In this document: positions 57,880 to 64,000 of the stretch, piece by piece
Numbering within the stretch: the first letter of the stretch is position 1
How the letters are laid out: each line of letters begins with the position of its first letter
Origin: Streptomyces goshikiensis
GTDB lineage: Bacteria; Actinomycetota; Actinomycetes; Streptomycetales; Streptomycetaceae
Length of the DNA stretch: 64,000 nucleotides
Assembly: GCF_014650555.1 (NCBI RefSeq)
Contig: NZ_BMVE01000022.1
Coordinates: 22,677-86,676, forward strand
Direction: 5' to 3'
Made by a program: the position numbers and the translations under genes
The notes under the pieces: generated by a model
The model's input: only the letters and a program-made list of their open reading frames with translations
Told to the model about the DNA's origin: nothing
Databases searched by the model: none

Positions 57880-57949
57880 GGAGCGTGCGAACCACGGGGC
57901 GCGTACGAACCACGGGGCGTGCGAACCACGGGGCGTGCGAACCGGTGGA
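57880..57949. repeat. Short tandem repeat, GTGCGAACCACGGGGC unit
   Basis: The 16-base unit occurs at 57885-57900, as a close variant with an extra base pair (GCGTACGAACCACGGGGC, 57901-57918), again at 57919-57934, and as a partial copy to about 57949. It lies in the promoter region between the divergent methyltransferase and DUF6479 genes. Confidence 0.8.
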
Positions 57950-57968
57950 TGCGGGGTAGGCGCGGGCC

Positions 57969-58214
57969 ATGATGACTCCCGCACCACTCGCAGCATCCGG
58001 TTCCTCCTCCCTCCTGTTGATCCTGGCCGGCGTGGTCGTGGCCGTGCTGTTGATCGCCGCCTTCTGGTACGGCACCCGCCGCGACGCGGCCGGCAAGGAT
58101 CCGGGCGCGCGGCCGGCGGACCAGAGCCGGGCCGCACGGGCGCGGCAGTCGTCCTGGGAGACCCCGGACACGGACGCCCCGGCAGCCGGACCGGATTCGC
58201 CGCACCGCCCCTGA
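57969..58214 (+). CDS. DUF6479 small membrane protein
   Basis: 81 residues from ATG 57969. One membrane helix (about 13-33, LLLILAGVVVAVLLIAAFWYG) is followed by an RR stop-transfer pair and a Pro/Asp-rich soluble tail with WETPD. This pattern matches the actinobacterial DUF6479 family of unknown function. No ribosome binding site is visible, so the message may be leaderless. Confidence 0.7.
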   Translation: MMTPAPLAASGSSSLLLILAGVVVAVLLIAAFWYGTRRDAAGKDPGARPADQSRAARARQSSWETPDTDAPAAGPDSPHRP

Positions 58215-58225
58215 CCAGCGGGAAT

Positions 58226-58245
58226 CGTGGCCGGTCCCGGCCACG
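58226..58245 (+). terminator. Short hairpin after the DUF6479 gene
   Basis: CGTGGCCGG (58226-58234) and CCGGCCACG (58237-58245) pair with a minimal loop, 12 bases after the stop. Confidence 0.45.
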
Positions 58246-58318
58246 GCCCCGGCCGTCGGCGGCGCCCGTGCCTTCGCCCCCCCTCGTTTCAGGACCTCAT
58301 TCGGGGTAGACGAGGGAC

Positions 58319-59494
58319 ATGGCCGTCACCGAGCAGGGTGTTCTTCCGGACGCCGTCCCGCTCCCGGGGCGCGACGCCGCCGGCCGGGCGGTGGTGCCGA
58401 CGCTCGGGGTCGAGGAGGAGTTCCTCCTCGTCGACCGGCTGACCAGGGCCCCGGTGCCGCGCGCCGGCCCGGTCATCGAGGCCGCCTCGCACTTCCTCGG
58501 GGATCTGGTCCAGGAGGAGTTCTACCGCTGCATGGTCGAGGTCTGCACCCGCCCGGCGACCACCGCCACGGACGTACGGGCCCAGCTCGCCCTGCTCCGG
58601 GAAGCGGCCGCCCAGGCGGCGCGCGCTTCGGACTGCCTGCTCGTCGCCTCGGGTACGGCCGTGGTGCCCCCCGACGCCCCTGTCCCCGTGACCGACACCC
58701 CGCGCTACCGCCGTATGGCCCGGCAGTTCGGCGCCCTCGTGGACGGCAACCTGGGCATCGTCTGCGGCTGCCATGTGCACGTCGGCGCCGCCGACCGCGC
58801 GCAGGCCCTGTTCCTCGCCAACCACGTCCGCCCCTGGCTGCCCGCCCTCCAGGCCCTCGCCGTCAACTCGCCGTTCGCCGGCGGGGCCGACACCGGCTTC
58901 GCGAGCTGGCGCTGCGTGGAATTCGGACGCTGGCCCACCGCGGAGCCTTCCCCGCTGCTGGACAGCGCCTCGTACGAGGAGTCCGCCGCGGCGCTGGTCG
59001 ACTCCGGGATCCTGATGGACCGGCGGATGATCTACTGGTTCGCGCGCCCGTCCGAGCACCACCCGACCGTGGAGTTCCGCGTCGCGGACACCAACGCCGA
59101 CCTCGACACCACCGTTCTCGTGGCCCTGCTCCTGCGCGGCCTGTGCGCCACGCTGCTCGCTCAGGCCGAAGAGCGGCGACCGCCCCCCGACGTCCCCGTC
59201 CCGCGCCTGCGCGACGCACACCGCTACGCCGCCCAGTACGGCCCCACGGGCCTCGCCCTCGACCCCTTCACCGGCGAGCGCGTGCCGGCCCGGTCCCTGA
59301 TCACCGCCCTCGTCGCGGCGGCCGCCCCGGGCCTGCGGGCGGCGGGCGACGAGGCCGAGGTCCACCGGCTCCTCGGCGCGCTCCTGCGCAAGGGCACCGG
59401 AGCGGCCCGCCAGCGCGCCGCCCTGCACCGCTCCGGCGGTCGCGGTCTGCGCGCCGTGGTCGACCACCTGGCCGACCTCACCACCTGGGCCTGA
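58319..59494 (+). CDS. YbdK-type carboxylate-amine ligase (GCS2 family), second copy
   Basis: ATG 58319 follows GAGGGAC, giving 391 residues. LGVEEEFLLVD opens the fold. CGCHVHVGA and HPTVEFRVAD are the same landmarks as in the copy at 48821. It differs by a longer N-terminal segment and by EEFYRCMVEV at the position of EEQVEFATKP. Two divergent copies within 10 kb suggest two substrates. It stands alone. Confidence 0.9.
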   Translation: MAVTEQGVLPDAVPLPGRDAAGRAVVPTLGVEEEFLLVDRLTRAPVPRAGPVIEAASHFLGDLVQEEFYRCMVEVCTRPATTATDVRAQLALLREAAAQAARASDCLLVASGTAVVPPDAPVPVTDTPRYRRMARQFGALVDGNLGIVCGCHVHVGAADRAQALFLANHVRPWLPALQALAVNSPFAGGADTGFASWRCVEFGRWPTAEPSPLLDSASYEESAAALVDSGILMDRRMIYWFARPSEHHPTVEFRVADTNADLDTTVLVALLLRGLCATLLAQAEERRPPPDVPVPRLRDAHRYAAQYGPTGLALDPFTGERVPARSLITALVAAAAPGLRAAGDEAEVHRLLGALLRKGTGAARQRAALHRSGGRGLRAVVDHLADLTTWA

Positions 59495-59534
59495 TCCCGC
59501 CGAACTCGCCGGCCGGATCGGAGCGGTGCGGCGT

Positions 59535-60047
59535 TCAGGTCTCCGTGTACTGGACGGCCGCGACCACGGCGGCATGTGCGCTGGGCTCGGCCATCAGGAC
59601 GCAGAGGGTGTAGATCGCGTCTTCCAGCGCGCGTCGCGCGGGCTCGTCGGCGGGTGTGGCGACCAGGCGCAGTCGGGCGTCGAAGAACCGGCCGAGGGCG
59701 TGTTCGGCTTCCTCGGTGCTCGGCATGAGCCCGGGCACCGCCCGGCCGGAGCGGGCGTCGGGGGAGGTCCGCGCCGTCTGGACGGCCTGGCTCAGGGCCC
59801 GGCCGATGAGGGCGGGGGGCGGGGTTCCCCGGGACTCGGCGACCATCGCTGCCGCCAGCTCGGCGAGACTGATCTCGACCCGGGCCGCCGCGGCGGCGAG
59901 GAGGCGCCCGGCGTCACGCGCCGAGCAGGGCACGGTCGCCATGGTCATGCCGACCGCCCACGCCACGGCGGCCCCGGATCCGGCCCCGCGGGAGTCGTAC
60001 GGGCGTGAGCCGGCCGCGGCGGGGGGCGTCGAAGCTCTGGATTTCAT
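59535..60047 (-). CDS. ANTAR-like/DUF5133 protein
   Basis: ATG 60047 follows GAAGGGG, giving 170 residues. The first half contains an ANTAR-like helical stretch (AVAWAVGMTMATVPCSARDA, then AAAAARVEISLAELAAAMV). The second half ends in the DUF5133 pattern ADEPARRALEDAIYTLCVLM. Proteins of this form are common in Streptomyces and may bind RNA, but a role is unknown. The product is cytoplasmic. Confidence 0.75.
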   Translation of the reverse strand: MKSRASTPPAAAGSRPYDSRGAGSGAAVAWAVGMTMATVPCSARDAGRLLAAAAARVEISLAELAAAMVAESRGTPPPALIGRALSQAVQTARTSPDARSGRAVPGLMPSTEEAEHALGRFFDARLRLVATPADEPARRALEDAIYTLCVLMAEPSAHAAVVAAVQYTET

Positions 60048-60099
60048 GGCACACCCCTTCGTACGGCGCGGCGGGCGGTGACGCAGGCCGCGTTCCCGG

Positions 60100-60333
60100 T
60101 CAGACGAGCAGGACGATGGCGTAGGCGAGGAAGAACAGGGCGCAGACGACGGCCAGGGCGCAGATCGCCACGAGCGGCGCCATGCCCCAGCCGCGCGTGA
60201 GCGGTCGGTACGGTCCCGTGCCGGAGCCGGTACTCGACTCGCCCGGCGGCGTCTCCCCCGGCGGCACGCCGCCGACGGCACGCGGCGCGGACCCGCGCGG
60301 AACCGGTTCGGAACCCGGAATGTGTACGGACAT
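60100..60333 (-). CDS. DUF6480 small membrane protein
   Basis: ATG 60333 follows GAGGAGG, giving 77 residues. A soluble N-terminus with the family phrase ETPPGESSTGSG is followed by RGWGMAPLVAICALAVVCAL and a short C-terminal membrane end. Function unknown. It lies 52 bases upstream of the DUF5133 gene on the same strand. Confidence 0.8.
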   Translation of the reverse strand: MSVHIPGSEPVPRGSAPRAVGGVPPGETPPGESSTGSGTGPYRPLTRGWGMAPLVAICALAVVCALFFLAYAIVLLV

Positions 60334-60572
60334 GGTGTCCTCCTCGCCCCGACGGCCCGCGACCGCCTCACCACGGGTGGCTCGGGCGTGATCCGGCGGG
60401 CTCCGGAAGCGTCTGTGCCCGGCCCCTACCCGTACCCCGGCACCTCACGCGTGACACGGACGGATCGTCGGCCACGACGTGTACCCGGGTGCGGCACATA
60501 CCCGAGTCGTCGAGACGTCAGGGTCACAGGGCGGTGTGCGTACGGTGGCGTTCCCGGGGCAGGCCTCCGCGC

Positions 60573-61076
60573 ATGAGGCTCGGTTCGGTACACGACGCCG
60601 GGGAGCGCGGGCCCGGCTGGAAGGGCTACGCCGCGAGCGCGACGGCCGTCGCCGCCTGCGCGGCCATCGGCGGCTGGGCGGTCGACCCCGACTCCGGCTG
60701 GTACCGGTCGCTGCGGAAACCGCCCTGGCAGCCCCCGCCCTGGGCCTTCGGCGCGGTGTGGACCCCCCTGTACGGCGCGATCGCCTGGGCGGCCGGCCGC
60801 GCGCTGAACCGCGCCGAAGGGCCCGAGCGGCGCGGGCTCGCCGTCGCCCTGGGGGTGAACCTCGCCCTGAACGCGGCGTGGAGCCGGCTCTTCTTCGCCC
60901 GCAGGAGCCCGCGCGCCGGGCTGGCCTGCACCCTCCTGCTGGACGCCTCGAACGTCCGGCTGCTGCGCCGGGTGCACCGCATCGACACGGCGGCGGGACG
61001 CGCCCTGATCCCGTACGTCGCCTGGTGCGCCTTCGCGACCGCGCTGAACGCCGACATCGCCCGGCGCAACCGGTGA
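60573..61076 (+). CDS. TspO/MBR (tryptophan-rich sensory protein) homologue
   Basis: 167 residues from ATG 60573. Landmarks are the loop KPPWQPPPWAFGAVWTPLYG (about 47-66), the WSRLFFARRSPRAGL helix and the final IPYVAWCAFATALNADIARRN. TspO binds tetrapyrroles such as protoporphyrin and sterols and is linked to oxidative stress. A longer in-frame start at 60489 has no ribosome binding site. The next gene is a flavoprotein reductase. Confidence 0.88.
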   Translation: MRLGSVHDAGERGPGWKGYAASATAVAACAAIGGWAVDPDSGWYRSLRKPPWQPPPWAFGAVWTPLYGAIAWAAGRALNRAEGPERRGLAVALGVNLALNAAWSRLFFARRSPRAGLACTLLLDASNVRLLRRVHRIDTAAGRALIPYVAWCAFATALNADIARRNR

Positions 61077-61179
61077 GCGACACGCCGCCGGATCCACCGC
61101 CCCGCAGCCGCGCGCGAGGGCCGGGCCGTGGAAATCTGGCTCCACCCGGACCGCCCGCCGATCGAGGGAAGCGACCGCC

Positions 61180-62415
61180 ATGACCACGAACAGCGCCTAC
61201 GTCATCGTCGGAGCAGGACTGGGCGGGGCGAAAGCCGCCCAGACCCTGCGCGAGGAGGGCTTCGACGGGCCGCTCGTCCTCATCGGGGCGGAGCGTGAAC
61301 GCCCCTACGAGCGTCCGCCGCTGTCCAAGGGCTACCTGCTGGGCACGCAGGAGCGCGAGCAGGCCTACGTACATCCCGAGCGGTGGTACACCGAGCACGA
61401 CGTCGACCTGCGTCTCGGCGCGACGGTCACCGCGCTCGACACCGCGGCCCACCGGGTGACGCTCGCGGACGGCGGCCGGGTCGACTACGCCAAGCTTTTG
61501 CTGACCACCGGCTCCGCACCGCGCCGGCTGCCCGTCCCGGGCTCGGACCTGGACGGGGTGCTGTACCTGAGGCGGCTGGAGGACAGCGACCGGCTCAAGG
61601 CGGCGCTGCGGCCCGGAGCCACGATCGTCGTCATCGGCGCGGGCTGGATCGGCCTGGAGAGCGCCGCCGCCGCCCGCGCGGCCGGGTGCCGGGTGGTGGT
61701 GCTGGAGAGCGCGGAGCTGCCGCTGCTACGGGTACTGGGCCGTGAGGTCGCGCAGATCTTCGCCGACCTGCACCGGGACCACGGCGTGGACCTCCGCTTC
61801 GGCGCGCGGATCGCCTCCATCACCGGCGACGGCGCCGCGGCCGACGGCGTCCTGCTCGCCGACGGCACCCGTCTCGCGGCGGACGCGATCGTCGTCGGCG
61901 TCGGCATCACCCCCAACACCGGCCTCGCCGAGGAGGCGGGGCTGGAGGTCGAGGACGGCATCCTCACCGACGACCACCTGCGCACCTCCGCGCCCGACGT
62001 CTACGCCGCGGGCGACGTGGCCAACGCCCACCACCCGTTCCTGGGGCGCCGCATCCGGGTCGAGCACTGGGCCAACGCCCTCAACCAGCCCCAGACCGCG
62101 GCCAGGGCCATGCTCGGCCAGGACGCCGCCTACGACCGGCTGCCGTACTTCTTCACCGACCAGTACGACCTGGGCATGGAGTACACCGGTCACGTCGAAC
62201 CCGGCGGCTACGACCGGGTCGTCTTCCGCGGCAGCACCGCCACCCGTGAGTTCATCGCGTTCTGGCTCGCCGGCGACTGCGTCCTGGCCGGCATGAACGT
62301 CAACGTCTGGGACGTCACCGAGCCCGTCCAGGCCCTCATCCGCTCCCGCGCGCCCATCGACCCCATCCGCCTGGCCGACCCCGGGGTCCCCCTGGAATCG
62401 CTGCTCCCCCACTGA
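61180..62415 (+). CDS. Ferredoxin reductase-type FAD/NAD oxidoreductase
   Basis: 411 residues from ATG 61180. An FAD motif opens it (YVIVGAGLGGAKAAQTL), then ERPPLSKGYLLG, an NAD motif (VVIGAGWIGLESAAAARAAG) and the second FAD motif PDVYAAGDVAN. A C-terminal reductase domain carries QYDLGMEYTGHV. It is the partner type of Rieske oxygenases and P450-linked ferredoxins. No ferredoxin gene is adjacent. Confidence 0.92.
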   Translation: MTTNSAYVIVGAGLGGAKAAQTLREEGFDGPLVLIGAERERPYERPPLSKGYLLGTQEREQAYVHPERWYTEHDVDLRLGATVTALDTAAHRVTLADGGRVDYAKLLLTTGSAPRRLPVPGSDLDGVLYLRRLEDSDRLKAALRPGATIVVIGAGWIGLESAAAARAAGCRVVVLESAELPLLRVLGREVAQIFADLHRDHGVDLRFGARIASITGDGAAADGVLLADGTRLAADAIVVGVGITPNTGLAEEAGLEVEDGILTDDHLRTSAPDVYAAGDVANAHHPFLGRRIRVEHWANALNQPQTAARAMLGQDAAYDRLPYFFTDQYDLGMEYTGHVEPGGYDRVVFRGSTATREFIAFWLAGDCVLAGMNVNVWDVTEPVQALIRSRAPIDPIRLADPGVPLESLLPH

Positions 62416-62540
62416 TCCGGGCCCCGGGAGCGGCGATCCCGGCCGGGCGCCGCCGCCGGTTTGAAGGGCGGCGGGTCGGAGAGACGACAAGTGCGGCGGC
62501 TTCGGGCCGCCCACGTGAGGCGCGAGGAACGGAGAGTCGC

Positions 62541-63134
62541 ATGAACACCCGTAGTGGTTCGCAGTCCCGCTCCCCCGCCGCGCCGCATCCGAGGCGGCTC
62601 CTGGAGATCTACCTCAACGACCACCTCGCGGGCGCGAGCAGCGGAGTGGCCCTGAGCCGCCGCATGGCCCGGACCCATAGGGGCCGGGCGGTGGGTCCGG
62701 CGCTGGCGGAGCTGGCCGGACAGATCGCCGCGGACCGGGAGAGCCTGCGCGAGTTCATGACGGCGCTCGACGTCCCCGCCCAGTGGTCCAGGGTCGTGGC
62801 GGGCCGGCTGGCGGAGAAGGCGGGCCGGATCAAGCTGAACGGCCGCCTGGTGCGCCGCTCACCCCTCAGTGACGTCCTGGAACTGGAAGTCATGCGGCTC
62901 GGTGTGGAGGGCAAGGCCTCGCTGTGGCGGTCGCTCAGGACCGTCGCGAACACCGACCCCCGCCTCGACGGCGCGGCCGTGGACCGGCTCCTGGACCGTG
63001 CCCGGCGGCAGGCGGACGTACTGGAGGAGCTGCGGGTGCGGGCCGCCCGCAATGCCTTCGCCCCCACTGCCGAGGCGCGCGCGGCCACGGGCACGGGCAC
63101 GGTGGGCACCGGAACGGCCATCACGCACGGGTAG
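62541..63134 (+). CDS. Conserved helical protein of unknown function
   Basis: 197 residues from ATG 62541 (GGAACGGAG upstream). Residues about 18-165 are helical, with RRLLEIYLNDHLAGASSGVA, AELAGQIAADRESLREFMTA, LNGRLVRRSPLSDVLELEVM and LLDRARRQADVLEELRV. It resembles four-helix ferritin-like proteins but I see no clear metal ligands. The C-terminus is a Gly/Thr/Val repeat (GTGTVGTGT). I believe it is common in actinomycetes. Confidence 0.75.
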   Translation: MNTRSGSQSRSPAAPHPRRLLEIYLNDHLAGASSGVALSRRMARTHRGRAVGPALAELAGQIAADRESLREFMTALDVPAQWSRVVAGRLAEKAGRIKLNGRLVRRSPLSDVLELEVMRLGVEGKASLWRSLRTVANTDPRLDGAAVDRLLDRARRQADVLEELRVRAARNAFAPTAEARAATGTGTVGTGTAITHG

Positions 63135-63231
63135 GCCGGTGCACGGAGGGTCAGCTCGCCCATCGCGGCGGCGCGGCAAGATCAGGGCGGCCGACACGGG
63201 AAAGGCGGACGAAGCGGGGTAGGCGCCGTGC

Positions 63232-63849
63232 ATGAACTCATACATCGACGACAGCACGCCCGGTCCCGAGCGGGCATCGGCCCTGGAGCGGGCCTCGGAG
63301 CGGTGGCTCGGCGCCGTGTCCGGCATCGAGGAGACGACGGCGGCTGATCCGGTGATCCGAGGGCTACAGCGGGGTATTCGCGCGCTCCCGCTGGGACGGA
63401 TCCGCGGTCTGCTGCGGGGCGGCCCGCTGGGCCATCCCGCCCACCCGTTGCTGGTGGAGGTACCGATGGGCTGCTGGATGTCGGCGGCCCTGCTGGACGC
63501 CGTACCCGGGGCGCACCGGGCTGCCACGGTTCTGACGGCGGCCGGTCTCGTCGGGGTCGCGCCCGCGGCGGCCGCCGGGTGGGCCGACTGGGCGGAGCTG
63601 CCGCCGCGGCAGGCGCGGGTCGGTGTCGCGCACGCGGCGGCCAATGCGGCCGCCGTCGCCTGCTACACGATCTCGCTCGCCGACCGGTTGCGGGGGCGGT
63701 CCGCGCGCGGGCGTCTGTGGTCGCTGGCGGGACTGGGCGCCGTCGCGGTGAGCGGGGCCCTGGGCGGACACATCGCCTACAGCGGCCGGCTGGAGGCGGT
63801 CGACAGCACTCCGGCTCCGGCGCCGGGTCCCGTCCTCGTACGCCCTTGA
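63232..63849 (+). CDS. DUF2231 membrane protein
   Basis: 205 residues from ATG 63232. After a soluble N-terminus, GHPAHPLLVEVPMGCWMSAAL (about 64-84) begins the DUF2231 region of four membrane helices, ending GALGGHIAYSGRLEAV. The conserved HPAHP motif could bind heme or metal. Such proteins often accompany Rieske domains, which this one lacks. The family's role is unknown. Confidence 0.85.
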   Translation: MNSYIDDSTPGPERASALERASERWLGAVSGIEETTAADPVIRGLQRGIRALPLGRIRGLLRGGPLGHPAHPLLVEVPMGCWMSAALLDAVPGAHRAATVLTAAGLVGVAPAAAAGWADWAELPPRQARVGVAHAAANAAAVACYTISLADRLRGRSARGRLWSLAGLGAVAVSGALGGHIAYSGRLEAVDSTPAPAPGPVLVRP

Positions 63850-63881
63850 GGGTGAACAGCCTGCGCCCACGCAAAAACGCC

Positions 63882-63901
63882 CGGCCGGAGAGTCTCGGCC
63901 G
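63882..63901 (-). terminator. Hairpin with T tract for the right-edge gene
   Basis: On the minus strand CGGCCG and CGGCCG pair around an eight-base loop, followed by GGGCGTTTTTGCG (the T run is at 63877-63873). It lies 43 bases after the stop of the partial gene at the right edge. Confidence 0.6.
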
Positions 63902-63943
63902 AGCGTGCGTGCGTGCGTCCGCGCGTGGGGGTGCGGGGGCGGC

Positions 63944-64000
63944 TTAGTACCAGTGGTTGGCCTGCCAGAAGTTCCAGGCGCCGACCGGGCTGCCGTAGCG
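63944..64000 (-). CDS. C-terminus of a probable secreted transglycosylase
   Basis: Only the last 18 codons and the TAA are inside the window, reading RYGSPVGAWNFWQANHWY. The ending YGSPxxAWxxWQAxxWY is typical of the lytic transglycosylase-like domain proteins of Streptomyces. Its start lies beyond the edge. Confidence 0.6.
   Translation of the reverse strand, partial: RYGSPVGAWNFWQANHWY

Noticed and set aside
63901..63930. GTGC/GCGT microsatellite near the right edge as a functional element
   Set aside because: It is a short run of about five tetranucleotide units between convergent genes and looks like simple slippage sequence.

Overview
The window is about 71-73% G+C by impression. It has GTG and TTG starts, many leaderless-looking promoters with TANNNT boxes just upstream of ATG, and secreted proteins with an LAxTG sortase signal. 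Together with families largely confined to actinomycetes (DipZ, DUF3052, DUF5133, DUF6479, DUF6480, a TioE-type MerR regulator) this points to a Streptomyces or close relative, in a chromosomal segment rich in stress and accessory genes. No tRNA, rRNA, CRISPR array, insertion sequence or prophage was seen.

Layout. 1-6.1 kb: the end of a Pls/PosA-like membrane protein (carrier domain plus hexapeptide-repeat domains, no adenylation domain), a secreted fasciclin protein, a DipZ thiol-redox protein and a small secreted protein. 6.0-9.8 kb: a NiCoT nickel transporter with a Nur-like box, divergent from a TsaD paralog, followed by a beta carbonic anhydrase and a convergent TsaC/Sua5 paralog. This is a possible accessory t6A set in which the carbonic anhydrase could supply the bicarbonate used by TsaC.

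9.9-20.5 kb is the most striking region: a corrinoid (vitamin B12) capture and uptake locus. Three cobalamin riboswitches, two of them back to back, precede secreted or wall-linked proteins made of transcobalamin-type parts: an alpha/alpha toroid and a DUF4430 beta domain. A translationally coupled ECF transporter follows (T component, double ATPase, S component). The arrangement suggests a bacterial analogue of intrinsic factor/transcobalamin that holds B12 at the cell wall and passes it to an ECF importer.

20.6-31.7 kb: hydrolases with a divergent LysR regulator, PRC-barrel and small hydrophobic stress proteins, a class C beta-lactamase-like hydrolase, an inverted 150-bp duplication of a secreted-protein gene, an aldo/keto reductase, DUF3052, a DUF2975-XRE pair behind paired palindromes, and a TetR-flavin monooxygenase pair. 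31.8-40.9 kb: a PAP2-diacylglycerol kinase fusion, a BrkB protein, a second PAP2 protein, a HEAT-repeat protein, a PIG-V-like mannosyltransferase, an EF-hand protein, and a TioE-erythromycin esterase pair. 41.0-43.5 kb: a large secreted fusion of an NLP (necrosis-inducing) domain, an SGNH hydrolase and an FG-GAP propeller, suggestive of plant contact.

43.5-64 kb: an envelope/stress and redox island. It holds an I78 inhibitor, DUF3618-holin-BrkB, PPK2, a SHOCT protein, two YbdK-like ligases, a GNAT enzyme, a PYROXD2-like oxidoreductase beside an apparent SRPBCC remnant, PoxB, a glutamate-synthase-like FMN enzyme, a coupled HemK2-like methyltransferase/CDGSH/diiron oxidase trio, TspO, a ferredoxin-reductase-type flavoprotein and DUF2231. 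The right edge carries the C-terminus of a probable transglycosylase.
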